DNA of 64,000 nucleotides from Pseudoxanthomonas sangjuensis (GTDB lineage: Bacteria > Pseudomonadota > Gammaproteobacteria > Xanthomonadales > Xanthomonadaceae): assembly GCF_010211755.1 (NCBI RefSeq), contig NZ_PDWR01000007.1, positions 62,001 to 126,000 of the forward strand, read 5' to 3'. The stretch's first letter is position 1; each line of letters begins with the position of its first letter. Below, piece by piece: positions 1 through 8,896 of this stretch. Under the pieces are notes generated by a model. It made no database searches, was not told the origin of the DNA, and worked only from the letters and a program-made list of their open reading frames with translations. Position numbers and translations under genes: made by a program.

Positions 1-59
1 GGGGTCGGCTTTTGACTTTCGTGGAAGCGACTGCAAGAGCATCGCTCGCTATGCTCGCG

Positions 60-125
60 CCCTCATCCGCCTTCGGCACTTTCTCCCGCGCGCGGGAGAA
101 GGGTTCCTGCCGCTCATCCGGCGAG
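60..125. repeat. REP-like palindromic element
   Basis: The 20-bp perfect palindrome TTCTCCCGCGCGCGGGAGAA lies at 81-100, preceded by CCTCATCCGCC and a CTTCGG. It sits just after the stop of the Rieske oxygenase gene, whose stop codon is at 114-116, so the element overlaps that 3' end. A related palindrome (TCTCCCGC-AA-GCGGGAGA) with a similar left flank occurs at 58138-58155. Such elements are common between genes in high-GC proteobacteria; calling it REP-like is inference from two copies in this window. Confidence 0.6.
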
Positions 126-1244
126 TCCTGCGCTCAGGTCCGCATGCAGCAGCCGGTGGAACAGGTGCTCGCCGGCCTCGCGCCGCGCCGACAGGCGGCC
201 GGTGTCGTAACTGCGCGACTTCAGGCCCTGCTGCACCGACTTGCAGATGCCCATGTCCTCGTCCTGCACGATGTTCGCCACGTCGATGCTGCGCCGGTTG
301 CGCGCTTCGGCCTGCGGCGACACGTCGGCGAACCAGAAGTCGAAGATCACCTCGGTGCGGTCCGGGCCCAGCGGGAACACCAGGTTGGTGTCCATCTGCC
401 CTTCGTACCAGTTGATCATGAAATTGGGATGCAGCCAGTAGTACAGCGCACGTTCGCCCTTGCGCACCGCGGCGAAGTCCGCGATCTCGCCCTGGACCAT
501 CGGGCTGGATTGCAGGCAATGGCGCGGGCCGTTCTCGATGGCGTAGTGCTTGAAGTCGAGCACGCTGTTCAGGCCCTTGTGCAGGTGCGGGACGTGGTAG
601 CCGCCGTCGAGGTAGTTGTCGACGAACACCTTCCAGTTGCAGTCGAACAGGTAGTGCTGGCGGGCGAACCAGTGCAGCTTGCCGAGTTGCAGCGCGGCGA
701 TTTCGTCGACGAGCCGCTGGCCGAAGAATTCCTCGATGCCGGATTCCTTGCCTTTGTCGGGCGCGTCGTCGAGGCGGACGAAGACCCAGTTTTCCCACTC
801 GGCGATGCCGCCGACCGGCACCAGTCCGTGCGCGCCACGGTCGAAGTTGCATTCGTTGACGAAGCTGGGCGTGCCTTTCAGCGCGCCTTCGAGGGTGTAG
901 GTCCAGCCGTGGTACGGGCAGCGCAGGTTCTTCGCGCAGCCTTCGGCTTCGGTCATCACCGCGGCGGCGTGGTGGCGGCAGACATTGAAGAAGCCGCGCA
1001 ACACGCCATCGTCGCCGCGCACGACGAGGATGCGCTCGCCGGCGATTTCGCAGGTGAGGTACCGGCCGGGTTCGCGGACCTGGTCGACGCGACCGGCGTA
1101 CTGCCAGGTGCGGGAGAAGGTGGTGCGCCGCTCCAGCTCGTGGATGCGCGGGTCGAGGTACCACGATGCCGGCGGCGTGCTCGCCTCATCCAGCGGCAGG
1201 CTGGGGTCGTACTGGCGGATCAGGTCGGCGACGGACGGCTGCAT
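114..1244 (-). CDS. Rieske-type ring-hydroxylating oxygenase, alpha subunit
   Basis: 376-aa large subunit of a Rieske non-heme iron oxygenase, which hydroxylates or demethylates a small organic substrate using electrons from a separate reductase. The Rieske [2Fe-2S] site is C89-x-H91 and C109-x2-H112. The mononuclear iron site follows in the segment around DNYLDGGYHVPHLH, with H217 and H222 as ligands and D209 as the usual electron-bridge acid. The ATG at 1244 puts a normal N-terminus (MQPSVADLIRQYD) in front of the Rieske domain; the frame runs open far upstream but that part is antisense to other genes. No reductase, ferredoxin or beta subunit is encoded nearby, so substrate and partner are unknown. 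It resembles the choline-monooxygenase-like branch; specificity is not assignable. Confidence 0.9.
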   Translation of the reverse strand: MQPSVADLIRQYDPSLPLDEASTPPASWYLDPRIHELERRTTFSRTWQYAGRVDQVREPGRYLTCEIAGERILVVRGDDGVLRGFFNVCRHHAAAVMTEAEGCAKNLRCPYHGWTYTLEGALKGTPSFVNECNFDRGAHGLVPVGGIAEWENWVFVRLDDAPDKGKESGIEEFFGQRLVDEIAALQLGKLHWFARQHYLFDCNWKVFVDNYLDGGYHVPHLHKGLNSVLDFKHYAIENGPRHCLQSSPMVQGEIADFAAVRKGERALYYWLHPNFMINWYEGQMDTNLVFPLGPDRTEVIFDFWFADVSPQAEARNRRSIDVANIVQDEDMGICKSVQQGLKSRSYDTGRLSARREAGEHLFHRLLHADLSAGLAG

Positions 1245-1320
1245 CGGAACCTCGCGAATCGGCTCGATCCATTCTGCCACTCCCTCTTTCCCCTGCGGGC
1301 GGAAGAAAGAACCGGCAGAG

Positions 1321-1394
1321 CCGGTAGGGCGGGTCCTGACCCGCCATGAAGCGCTTCGCGAGGCGGCGGCGGGGCGAGAGACCCGCCCTACCGG
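1321..1394. repeat. Inverted-repeat element between the Rieske gene and prlC
   Basis: A perfect 15-bp terminal inverted repeat, CCGGTAGGGCGGGTC at 1321-1335 and its complement at 1380-1394, encloses about 44 bp. The left arm continues into a smaller palindrome (CGGGTC-CT-GACCCG). The element ends 3 bp before the prlC stop codon (1397-1399). It could fold as a long hairpin and act as a terminator or RNA stabiliser for prlC. It looks like a mobile REP/MITE-type intergenic repeat, but no second copy was noticed here. Confidence 0.65.
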
Positions 1395-1396
1395 AC

Positions 1397-3415
1397 TCAA
1401 CCCGCCATGCCGCCGTGGCGCAGCAACGCATCGATCTTCGGCGCCCTGCCGCGGAACGCACGGAAGTTGTCCAGCGCGTCGCGGCTGCCGCCGCGCGACA
1501 GCACTTCGCGGCGAAAACGCGCGCCGGTTTCGGCGACCTGGTCCGGCGCTTCCTCGAACGCCGCATAGGCGTCGGCGCTGAGCACTTCCGCCCACTTGTA
1601 GCTGTAGTAGCCCGCCGCGTAGCCGCCGGCGAAGATGTGGCTGAAGCTCTGCGGGAAGCGGTGCCAGGCCGGCGCGCGGTTCACCGCCACCTCGTCGCGC
1701 ACCTGCTCCAGCAGCGCCATGAAATCGTCGCGCGCCGGGTCGAAGCCGCCCCCGTGCAGCAGCATGTCGAACAGCGCGAACTCCAGCTGGCGCACGGTGA
1801 ACATGCCGCTCTGGAAATTCTTCGCCGCGAGCATGCGGTCGTACAGCGCGCGCGGCAGCGGCTCGCCGGTGTCGACGTGCGCGGTCATCGCCTGCAGGCG
1901 CTCCCATTCCCAGCAGAAGTTCTCCATGAACTGGCTGGGCAGCTCCACCGCGTCCCACTCCACGCCGTTGATGCCGGCCACGCCCAGCTCGCCGACCTGC
2001 GTGAGCAACTGGTGCAGGCCGTGGCCCATCTCGTGGAACAGCGTGGTCACGTCGTTGTGGCTGAAGGTCGCCGGCTTGCCGCCGACGCCCTTGCCGAAAT
2101 TGCAGACCAGGTAGACGAGCGGCGTCTGCGTCGCCGCGCCCTTGTCGCGGCGGTTGCGGCAATCGTCCATCCACGCGCCGCCGCGCTTGCCTTCGCGCGC
2201 GTACAGGTCCAGGTAGAACTGGCCGACCAGCGAACCGTCGCGGTCGACGATGCGGAAGAAGCGCACGTCCTCGTGCCAGGTCGGCGCGCTGTCGGCCTCG
2301 ACCTTCACGCCGTACAGCGTCTCGATGACGTCGAACAGGCCGGCCAGCACCTTCGGCTCGGTGAAGTACGGCTTGATTTCCTGCGCCGAGACCTCGTAGC
2401 GCGCCTGCTTCAGCTTTTCGCTGGCGTACGACACGTCCCAGGCCTCGAGCCGGTCGATGCCCAGCGATTCCTTCGCGAACCGCTCCAGCTCCGCGCGATC
2501 CTTCTTCGCGTACGGCAGCGCGCGCGCCGCGAGGTCGCGCAGGAACGCCAGCACCTCGTCCGGCGAATCCGCCATCTTCGTCGCCAGCGAGTAGTCGGCG
2601 TAGGTCGGGAAACCGAGCAGCGCGGCCAGTTCCCGGCGCAACTCGAGGATGCGCCCGATGTTGCCGGTGTTGTCGAGTTCGCCCTGCGATGCACGCACGC
2701 CGTTGGCGCGGTACAGCGTCTCGCGCAGGCCGCGGTCGTCGGCGTACATCTGCACCGGCAGGTACACCGGCATCTGCAGGCCGAGCTTCCAGCCGGGCTT
2801 CCCGTCCCTTTCCGCCGCGGCGCGGCAGGCGGCGACGACGTCGGCGGGCAGGCCGGCGAGCTTCGCCTCGTCCTCGACGTACAACGCGTAGGCATCGGTC
2901 GCGTCGAGCACGTTCTCGGAGAACTTCGCCGACAGCGCCGACAGTTCCTCCTGGATCTGCGCGAAGCGCGCCTTCCCGTCTTCCGGCAGTTCCGCGCCGC
3001 CGAGGCGGAAGTCGCGCAGCGCGTGCTCGACCACCTTCCTGCGCGCGTCGTTGTAGCCGGCGTATTCCGCCGATCCGGCCAGCCGCTTGTACTGGCCGAA
3101 CAGCGCCAGGTTCTGGCCCAGCGCGCTGCCGAAGCGGGTGATCTTCGGCAGGTTGTCGTTGTAGGCCTGGCGCAGTTCCGGCGTGTCGACCACGGCCTTC
3201 AGGTGCCCGACCTGGTTCCATGCGCGCCAGACCTTCTCGGTGGCGTCGTCGAGCGGCTGGACGAAGCTTTCCCAGGTGACCGGCGCAACGGTTTCCGCCC
3301 GCTTCACCGCCGCCTCGGCCTCGGCGATCAGTTGCTCGATGGCCGGGGTGATGTGTTCGGGCCGGATCTGGCCGAAACGCGGCAGGCCGGAGAAATCGAG
3401 GAGCGGGTTGGTCAT
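1397..3415 (-). CDS. prlC: Oligopeptidase A (M3 metallopeptidase)
   Basis: 672-aa cytoplasmic zinc oligopeptidase that degrades short peptides and cleaved signal peptides. The zinc motif HEMGH is at 461-465, with the third ligand E491 in the segment GVEWDAVELPSQ. Length and the whole C-terminal block (LPSQFMENF, FSHIFAGGYAAGYYSYKWAE) match the family. The start MTNPLLDFSGLPRF aligns with the usual PrlC N-terminus. The Rieske gene follows in the same direction after the inverted-repeat element, so the two may or may not be co-transcribed. Confident family and gene call. Confidence 0.95.
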   Translation of the reverse strand: MTNPLLDFSGLPRFGQIRPEHITPAIEQLIAEAEAAVKRAETVAPVTWESFVQPLDDATEKVWRAWNQVGHLKAVVDTPELRQAYNDNLPKITRFGSALGQNLALFGQYKRLAGSAEYAGYNDARRKVVEHALRDFRLGGAELPEDGKARFAQIQEELSALSAKFSENVLDATDAYALYVEDEAKLAGLPADVVAACRAAAERDGKPGWKLGLQMPVYLPVQMYADDRGLRETLYRANGVRASQGELDNTGNIGRILELRRELAALLGFPTYADYSLATKMADSPDEVLAFLRDLAARALPYAKKDRAELERFAKESLGIDRLEAWDVSYASEKLKQARYEVSAQEIKPYFTEPKVLAGLFDVIETLYGVKVEADSAPTWHEDVRFFRIVDRDGSLVGQFYLDLYAREGKRGGAWMDDCRNRRDKGAATQTPLVYLVCNFGKGVGGKPATFSHNDVTTLFHEMGHGLHQLLTQVGELGVAGINGVEWDAVELPSQFMENFCWEWERLQAMTAHVDTGEPLPRALYDRMLAAKNFQSGMFTVRQLEFALFDMLLHGGGFDPARDDFMALLEQVRDEVAVNRAPAWHRFPQSFSHIFAGGYAAGYYSYKWAEVLSADAYAAFEEAPDQVAETGARFRREVLSRGGSRDALDNFRAFRGRAPKIDALLRHGGMAG

Positions 3416-3466
3416 GGAGGGAATCCGGTTCGGGAGTCCCAGTAATAGGCGCCGTCGCGCCGGAAT

Positions 3467-4594
3467 TCAATCCGCCCGTTCGACGAACGGCAATTCCGGC
3501 AACGCGCCGCCGTTGGCCGCGGCGGCGATCGCCGCGTCGGTGTCGACCATGTTGATCTGCCGTTCCAGGTACCAGTCGCGGTTGTAGTAGCTGTGCGCGT
3601 AGCGCTCGCCGCTGTCGCAGAGGATGGTGACGATGGAACCGTTGCGGCCGGCGTCGCGCATGCGCCGCGCCGCGGCCAGCACGCCGACGAAATTGGTGCC
3701 GGTGGAGCCGCCGACGCGGCGGCCGAGCCTTGCGCTGACCCAGCGCATCGCCGCCAGCGAAAGATCGTCCGGCACCTTGGCCATCGCGTCGATGCTGCCG
3801 GCGACGAAGCTGGGCTCGACCCGCGGCCGGCCGATGCCTTCGACGCGCGAGCCGTCCGCCAGGGACAACGTCGCATCGCCGCGGCCGCCGAGCGCGCCCT
3901 TGTAATAGTCGAAGAACACCGAGATCTCCGGATCCGCGCACAGGATCCGCGTCGGGTACTGGCGATAGCGCACGAAGCGGCCGAGCGTGGCGCCGGTGCC
4001 GCCGGTGCCGGGGCTGCAGACGATCCATTCGGGGATCGGGTACGGCTCGCGCTCCATCTGCTTGAAGATGGATTCGGCGATGTTGTTGTTGGCGCGCCAG
4101 TCGGTCGCGCGCTCGGCGTAGGTGAACTGGTCCATGAAGTGGCCGCCGCTTTCGCGCGCCAGCCGCTCCGACTCGGCGTTGATGTCGCAGGCGCGCTCGA
4201 TCAGGTGGCAGCGGCCGCCCTGGAACTCGATCGCCGCGATCTTCTCCGGCGAGGTGCCGCGCGGCATCACCGCGATGAACGGCAGGCCGAGCAGGCGCGC
4301 GAAATAGGCTTCCGACACCGCGGTCGAGCCGCTCGACGCCTCGATCACCGGCCGTCCCTCGCGTAGCCAGCCGTTGGCCAGCGCATACAGGAACAGCGAG
4401 CGCGCCAGGCGGTGCTTGAGGCTGCCGGTCGGGTGGCTGGATTCGTCCTTCAGGTAGACGTCGATGCCCGGATAACCGGGCAACGCCAGCGGGATCAGGT
4501 GGGTGTCGGCGGAACGGTTGAAGTCCGCCTCGATCCGGGCGATGGCCTGCGCGGTCCAGGCGCGCTGGCCGCTGCCCGTGTTCAACTTGTCCAT
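3467..4594 (-). CDS. PLP-dependent cysteine synthase-fold enzyme, Cds1-like L-cysteine desulfhydrase
   Basis: 375-aa fold-type II PLP enzyme. The Schiff-base lysine is K60 in the motif PTGSLKHRLA, the substrate loop is SSGST (87-91) and the phosphate-binding loop is GTGGTGAT (197-204). The long C-terminus with YYNRDWYLE is typical of the Cds1-like group, known to release sulfide from cysteine, rather than of CysK/CysM. I chose the ATG at 4594; a GTG two codons upstream (4600) is equally in frame and neither has a convincing ribosome binding site. It lies 51 bp upstream of prlC on the same strand. A generic pyridoxal-phosphate-dependent cysteine synthase label would also be acceptable. Confidence 0.85.
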   Translation of the reverse strand: MDKLNTGSGQRAWTAQAIARIEADFNRSADTHLIPLALPGYPGIDVYLKDESSHPTGSLKHRLARSLFLYALANGWLREGRPVIEASSGSTAVSEAYFARLLGLPFIAVMPRGTSPEKIAAIEFQGGRCHLIERACDINAESERLARESGGHFMDQFTYAERATDWRANNNIAESIFKQMEREPYPIPEWIVCSPGTGGTGATLGRFVRYRQYPTRILCADPEISVFFDYYKGALGGRGDATLSLADGSRVEGIGRPRVEPSFVAGSIDAMAKVPDDLSLAAMRWVSARLGRRVGGSTGTNFVGVLAAARRMRDAGRNGSIVTILCDSGERYAHSYYNRDWYLERQINMVDTDAAIAAAANGGALPELPFVERAD

Positions 4595-4600
4595 CCGCAC

Positions 4601-4900
4601 GCCCGCACCCTGCCCGTCTTCCGCGAAGCGCCCATTTTACCGCGTCGGCGCGGCGCACCCCTTGGAGCGCATCGCGGTTTTGGCGGATCGCCCCCGTTCA
4701 GAAGCCGGCGCCGATCGCCGCGCCGGCGCCCCAGTCCGGGCTGGCGTCGGAGAAGCCGCGGCTGGCGCTGAAGGATCAGCGGCATTCTTGCCGCCGATGG
4801 TCATGCGGAAACGCCATCGCGTTGGCGATTTCCCTCGTCGTGCATCAGGTCCAGGCTGCCATCCACGCGACGACCGGTTTTCCCGAGTCCGGGAGGGTTC
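4601..4900. other. Intergenic gap with a possible gene relic
   Basis: No intact gene is seen in these 300 bases. On the minus strand a short open frame ends at 4698-4700 and would encode a tail rich in Gly/Ala and finishing in Phe (…GAGAAIGAGF). An upstream stretch in another frame reads WRFRMTIGGKNAA. A terminal aromatic residue is typical of outer-membrane beta-barrels, so this may be the decayed 3' end of such a gene, but stops and a frame change interrupt it. The rest is unremarkable spacer. Confidence 0.3.
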
Positions 4901-6004
4901 CTAATCCCCTCTTCCCATGTTGTAACCCGCGGCCGCGGCATTGTTGATGATGCCCGACAGCGGAAGCAGCTGGGACAGGAACCGGTTCCAGCGCGTGATG
5001 CCGGCGGGGCCGACCCAGACCACGTCGCCGGGCTTCAGCGAGAACCGGTCGGCGAGCGCGAACGCGGTGGGCGAACCGGCATCGAGGTGGTAGACCGTGG
5101 CCGGTTCGCGTTGCCGGTCCTCGATGCCGCGTATCACGTACACCGCCTCGCCCTTCGACGTCACCGGGTTCAGGCCGCCGGTGCGCCCCAGCGCCTGGGT
5201 CAGCGACATGTCCGTGGTCTTGAAGTTCAGCGCCTGCGGGCGCAGCACTTCGCCGATCACGTAGACCTCCTTGCGATCGTTGAACGGAAGGAACAGATGG
5301 TCGCCGGGGCGCAGGTAGATGTCCGGCGCGACCGAGCCATCGCGGTTGAGCGCATCCAGGTCGAGGGCGTAGTTGCGGCCGTCGCGGGTAAGCACGAAGC
5401 CGGCCAGGTCGGCCTGTTCGGCGTTGATGCGCGCGCGGCCGATCGCCTGCGACAGCGTCAGCGGCACGGTGGTCAGTTCCTGCGGCGTCGTGTCCACGAA
5501 CGCGCCTTGCAGCGAAACGCGGCTGCCGTAGCCGACCACGTTGACGTCCAGCTGCGGGTTGCGCAGGTACTGGGCGAGCCGCGACACGAGCGTGCTGCGC
5601 AGTTCCTCGATGGTCATGCCCTTGACGTTGAGCTTGCCGGCATAGGGATAGAAGAACGTCCCGTCCGGCTGCACCAGGCGTCCGTTGGTGACGGCCTGTT
5701 GCTGGTTGCCGGCGGGCGTCGTCAGTTCCGGGTGGTCCCACACGGTCACCAGCAGCGTGTCGCCGGGCTGGATGCGGTATTGCTCGGCGCGCACGCTGAG
5801 CAGTTCCTGCGGGATGCTCGCCACCGGCCGCGCCGGCGCGACCAGGTCGGCGGTGATCGGCACCATCCGCACGTCGCTGCCGCCGGCGACCTCGGCATCG
5901 CCCGACGATTGCCGGGTCATCTGCTGGCCGGGAACGCACGCCGCGGCGAAGACCGCCAGCAACGCAACGGATACGAAGGAACGAACGGGCAGCGTCATCT
6001 TCAT
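4901..6004 (-). CDS. Polysaccharide export outer-membrane lipoprotein (Wza family)
   Basis: 367-aa outer-membrane secretin-like lipoprotein that forms the exit channel for exopolysaccharide. The N-terminus has a lipoprotein signal ending at C23 (AVFAAAC). Next come the Poly_export domain (YRIQPGDTLLVTVWDHPEL and YPYAGKLNVKGMT) and SLBB-type repeats (VYVIGEVLRPQAL). The start at 6004 is supported by a GAGGA about 9 bases upstream; the open frame extends a further 23 codons without such support. It is the last gene of the exopolysaccharide cluster and works with the Wzc-type kinase encoded at 16720-18984. Unlike many loci, the wza-like gene here is far from wzc. Confident family call. Confidence 0.92.
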   Translation of the reverse strand: MKMTLPVRSFVSVALLAVFAAACVPGQQMTRQSSGDAEVAGGSDVRMVPITADLVAPARPVASIPQELLSVRAEQYRIQPGDTLLVTVWDHPELTTPAGNQQQAVTNGRLVQPDGTFFYPYAGKLNVKGMTIEELRSTLVSRLAQYLRNPQLDVNVVGYGSRVSLQGAFVDTTPQELTTVPLTLSQAIGRARINAEQADLAGFVLTRDGRNYALDLDALNRDGSVAPDIYLRPGDHLFLPFNDRKEVYVIGEVLRPQALNFKTTDMSLTQALGRTGGLNPVTSKGEAVYVIRGIEDRQREPATVYHLDAGSPTAFALADRFSLKPGDVVWVGPAGITRWNRFLSQLLPLSGIINNAAAAGYNMGRGD

Positions 6005-6179
6005 CGATGCAAGGTCCTCGTTTGGCGCGCAACGCCGCCAATGGCGCGCTTGCGCTGGGCCGTCGTGATGCACGAAGCCTAGGCCGTGCCGGGTGCAGGC
6101 ATCGTGATATTCGCCGCGCTTGGTGCCGGAACATTCATCGTCGTTCCGCGGCTTTGGCGCGATCCGCGCCGCCGCCGAT

Positions 6180-6932
6180 TCAGCCGTGTAGACGCATCAT
6201 CAACAAACCACCATATTCCTTGAACGCGCGTCCGCTCCGCCACAGCGCGCTGTGCGACGGCAACCAGCGTTCGCGCCAGTTGCTCCGCGTCGCGCGTTCG
6301 AGCACGGAAACGGCGACGGCATCGATGCCCGCCGCGCGGAACTCGGCGATCGCGCGCGGCATGTGCAGCGAAGACGTGACCAGAAGCACGCTCCGCACGC
6401 GGTGCCGCTGCGCCAGCGCCGCGGTATAGCGCGCGTTGTCGCGGGTGTTGCGGCTGCGCTCCTCCAGCATCAGCGCCGAAGACGGAACGCCGAGCCGGGA
6501 GATCGCGCGGGCCATCGTGCGCGCTTCGCTGGAAGCGCCGTCGCCGCCGCCGGACAGGATGATCCGCGGCGCGCGACCGGCCAGCCATGCGCGCGCGCCC
6601 GCGGCCAGGCGGCTGCTTTCCAGGTCCTCGGCACTGACGTTCGAGCGCCTGAGCCAGCCGTAGTGGCTGCCGCCGCCGAGCACGACGATGGCATCGGCCC
6701 GCGGCAAGGCGGCTTCTTCCACCACCGGGTAGCGTTCCTCCAGCCGGCCGCGCAGCCAGTCGGAAGCCAGCGGGACCGACCACAGCGCGGACCAGCCCGC
6801 GGCGGCCAGCATCAGCGCGACGCCGGCCCGGCGATGGCGCAGCAGCACCGGGATGGCCAACAGTGCCAGGCACAGGCTCAGCGCGGGCGGATAGGTCAGC
6901 GAGACCGCGAATTTCGACAACGATGCCATCAT
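6180..6932 (-). CDS. YdcF/ElyC-like DUF218 membrane protein
   Basis: 250-aa protein with two N-terminal hydrophobic helices followed by a DUF218 domain. The family signatures are the strand-loop AIVVLGGG near residue 84, ILSGGGDGASSE, and the block EERSRNTRDNA with the downstream LLVTSSLHMPRA. Characterised relatives (ElyC, SanA) act in envelope integrity or undecaprenyl-linked polymer metabolism, but no enzymatic reaction is established that I can transfer. It lies 12 bp downstream of the polymerase gene and 175 bp upstream of the wza-like gene, so it is part of the exopolysaccharide transcription unit. Confidence 0.85.
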   Translation of the reverse strand: MMASLSKFAVSLTYPPALSLCLALLAIPVLLRHRRAGVALMLAAAGWSALWSVPLASDWLRGRLEERYPVVEEAALPRADAIVVLGGGSHYGWLRRSNVSAEDLESSRLAAGARAWLAGRAPRIILSGGGDGASSEARTMARAISRLGVPSSALMLEERSRNTRDNARYTAALAQRHRVRSVLLVTSSLHMPRAIAEFRAAGIDAVAVSVLERATRSNWRERWLPSHSALWRSGRAFKEYGGLLMMRLHG

Positions 6933-6944
6933 GCGGGACGGACC

Positions 6945-8006
6945 TCAGATCACGATCTCGTGGGTGACGTAGAAGTAGAACACCGCGCACGACGCCAGCA
7001 GGCCGATCCTGAGCAGGAGCGGATGGCGCAGCATCCGCAGGCGGCTGTGGCAGACCACCGCGGCGAGGATCAGCGAGACCGCCAGCCAGCCCGGCAGCAG
7101 GTAGCGGTTGGAGAAGAAGCCCCAGCCGATGGCGAAGAACGGCAGCAGCATGACCAGGTAGACGCCGGTGCTTTCCCTGATCTTCTCGCGGAACTCCCCG
7201 CGCACCAGCGGCATCAGCATGTAGGGCAAGGCGTACCAGAAGATCGAGAACACCGCGAAATCCGTCCGCACGCCGGAGCGGTAGTAGCTGTTCGCGGTGT
7301 AGGACATCACCAGTTCGTACAGGGTCGGGACGAAGCCGCGCACCAGCACCATCGAGAGCCCGGTGACGTAGAGCGCGAAGGCGGCCGCCGCGACCAGCCG
7401 CTGCATGCGCACGCCGAAAAGCAGCAGCGGCGCGAACGCCAGGTACAGCAGCGACGACATGTGCAGGCTGCTGGCCAGCAACCCGTAGGTCGCGAACGAC
7501 CACCAGCGGCGTTCGCGGAACGACAGCAGCGCGGTGAACACCAGCAACGCGGCCAGGCCCTGGCGCACGGCGTTGATGGTGGCGTTGACGAACATCGGCG
7601 AGACGAACAGCAGCATCAGCGCCGTGCCGAGGAAGGTCAGGTAGCCGGTGCCCTCGCCCAGGAAGGCGTGGTAGCGGCGCGTGGCCACGACCACCGTCGC
7701 CAGCATCGTCGCGAACAGCGCGGTCTGGTAGCCGACCACGCCGACGCCGAGTTTCCACAGCGCGTAGCTGAGATAGGTGAAGCCGGGTTCGAGCCGCGTT
7801 TCGATCGAGGATCGCCCCAGGCCCTCGAAGAAGCCGGCGTAAGTGTGGGTATCGGTGCCGACGTCCGGCCCGCGCGTGCCGACCAGCCAGCATGCGAAAA
7901 CGGCGACCGCGGCGAGCAGCAGGAAGCCCAGGACCGCGGCCGCGGCGGTATTGACCGCATGGTGGCGGCGCGGCGGCAACGGCAGCGAATCGGCGCGGCC
8001 GCTCAT
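6945..8006 (-). CDS. EpsG/Wzy-type polysaccharide polymerase
   Basis: 353-aa polytopic membrane protein with roughly ten hydrophobic segments and an N-terminal motif GTDTHTYAGFFE. This matches the EpsG family, whose members polymerise lipid-linked repeat units at the periplasmic face of the inner membrane. RQGLAALLVF and HMSSLLYL are also typical of the family. Its ATG (8006-8004) overlaps the stop of the upstream GT2 gene as ATGA, which argues for translational coupling. Wzy proteins diverge quickly, so the function rests on family motif, topology and position next to flippase and glycosyltransferases. Confidence 0.85.
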   Translation of the reverse strand: MSGRADSLPLPPRRHHAVNTAAAAVLGFLLLAAVAVFACWLVGTRGPDVGTDTHTYAGFFEGLGRSSIETRLEPGFTYLSYALWKLGVGVVGYQTALFATMLATVVVATRRYHAFLGEGTGYLTFLGTALMLLFVSPMFVNATINAVRQGLAALLVFTALLSFRERRWWSFATYGLLASSLHMSSLLYLAFAPLLLFGVRMQRLVAAAAFALYVTGLSMVLVRGFVPTLYELVMSYTANSYYRSGVRTDFAVFSIFWYALPYMLMPLVRGEFREKIRESTGVYLVMLLPFFAIGWGFFSNRYLLPGWLAVSLILAAVVCHSRLRMLRHPLLLRIGLLASCAVFYFYVTHEIVI

Positions 8007-8896
8007 GGCGCGACCCGGTTGTCGCGGTCGCGGCGCAGCGCGACGAGCAGATACTGCCGGCCTTTTCGCAACGTGCCGAACGCGCGCGCGAAGCAGTGCT
8101 CGGGCAGGCTGACCAGTCCCTGCCGCAGCAACTCGCGCCTGGCCAGGCGCCCGGCCGCGTGCATCGCGCGCAGGTCGCGGCTGAGCCCGCCGGCGCCGTA
8201 GTTCGGCTTGTGCCAGTACGCCAGCACGCGTTCGACGCGCGCGCAGCGGTAGCCGGAGAACGCGATCTGCGCCCACAGCAGGAAATCCTCGACGCGGCGG
8301 AAGTTCTCGTTGAAGCGGAACGGCAGGTCGCGGCGCAATACGACGGATGCGGTCGGGAACGGGTTGTGCAGCAGCAGCCGGCGCCGGCCGATGATCCGGG
8401 TGCGCGCGGGCCGCGCCGCCGCGCGCGGCATCGCCGCGCCGCGTTCGCTGACCCGCATCCGGTGCGCGATCAGCGCGATCGCCGGATCGGCGCGCAAGGC
8501 CCGCATCTGCAGCGCGATCTTGTCCGGCGCCCAGGTGTCGTCGGCGTCGAGGAACGCGATGTAAGGCTGGCTGGCCAGGCTCCAGCCGGCGTTGCGCGCG
8601 CGCGACGGCCCGCCGTTCGCCGGCAAGGCCACGACGGTCGCCCATCCCGGCGGGTAGTCCGCCGCAAGCCGGTGCAGTCGCGCGAGCGTGCCGTCGCCGC
8701 TGGCGTCGTCCACCAGCAGCACCTGCGCCACCGGCAGGCGCTGCGCCGCCACCGAAGCCAGCGCATCGCCTATCGTGTCCGCGCATCGGTAGCACGGCAC
8801 CACGACGGTCACCGGCGCGACTTCGCCGCTCACGGCGCCGTCGCTCGCGGCATCGGGGCGATCGTTGGCGGCAACGAAATCGACCATGGGGCGCAT
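8003..8896 (-). CDS. Family 2 glycosyltransferase
   Basis: 297-aa GT-A fold glycosyltransferase. It has the start strand VTVVVPCYRCADTIGDAL, the nucleotide-sugar aspartates in VLLVDDASGDGT, the metal-binding FLDADDTW and the acceptor-side RRVEDFLLW (ED acid pair). It would add one sugar of the exopolysaccharide repeat unit on the cytoplasmic face. The start is either the ATG at 8896 or the one at 8887 (MVDFVAAN). Both lie inside the 3' end of the pyruvyltransferase gene, giving an overlap of 58-67 bases, which is unusually long. It ends in an ATGA overlap with the polymerase gene. Confidence 0.88.
   Translation of the reverse strand: MRPMVDFVAANDRPDAASDGAVSGEVAPVTVVVPCYRCADTIGDALASVAAQRLPVAQVLLVDDASGDGTLARLHRLAADYPPGWATVVALPANGGPSRARNAGWSLASQPYIAFLDADDTWAPDKIALQMRALRADPAIALIAHRMRVSERGAAMPRAAARPARTRIIGRRRLLLHNPFPTASVVLRRDLPFRFNENFRRVEDFLLWAQIAFSGYRCARVERVLAYWHKPNYGAGGLSRDLRAMHAAGRLARRELLRQGLVSLPEHCFARAFGTLRKGRQYLLVALRRDRDNRVAP

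Noticed and set aside
1346-3445. Plus-strand frame of about 700 codons opposite prlC
   Set aside because: prlC on the minus strand has a complete HEMGH zinc site and family length; the opposite frame has no recognisable feature.
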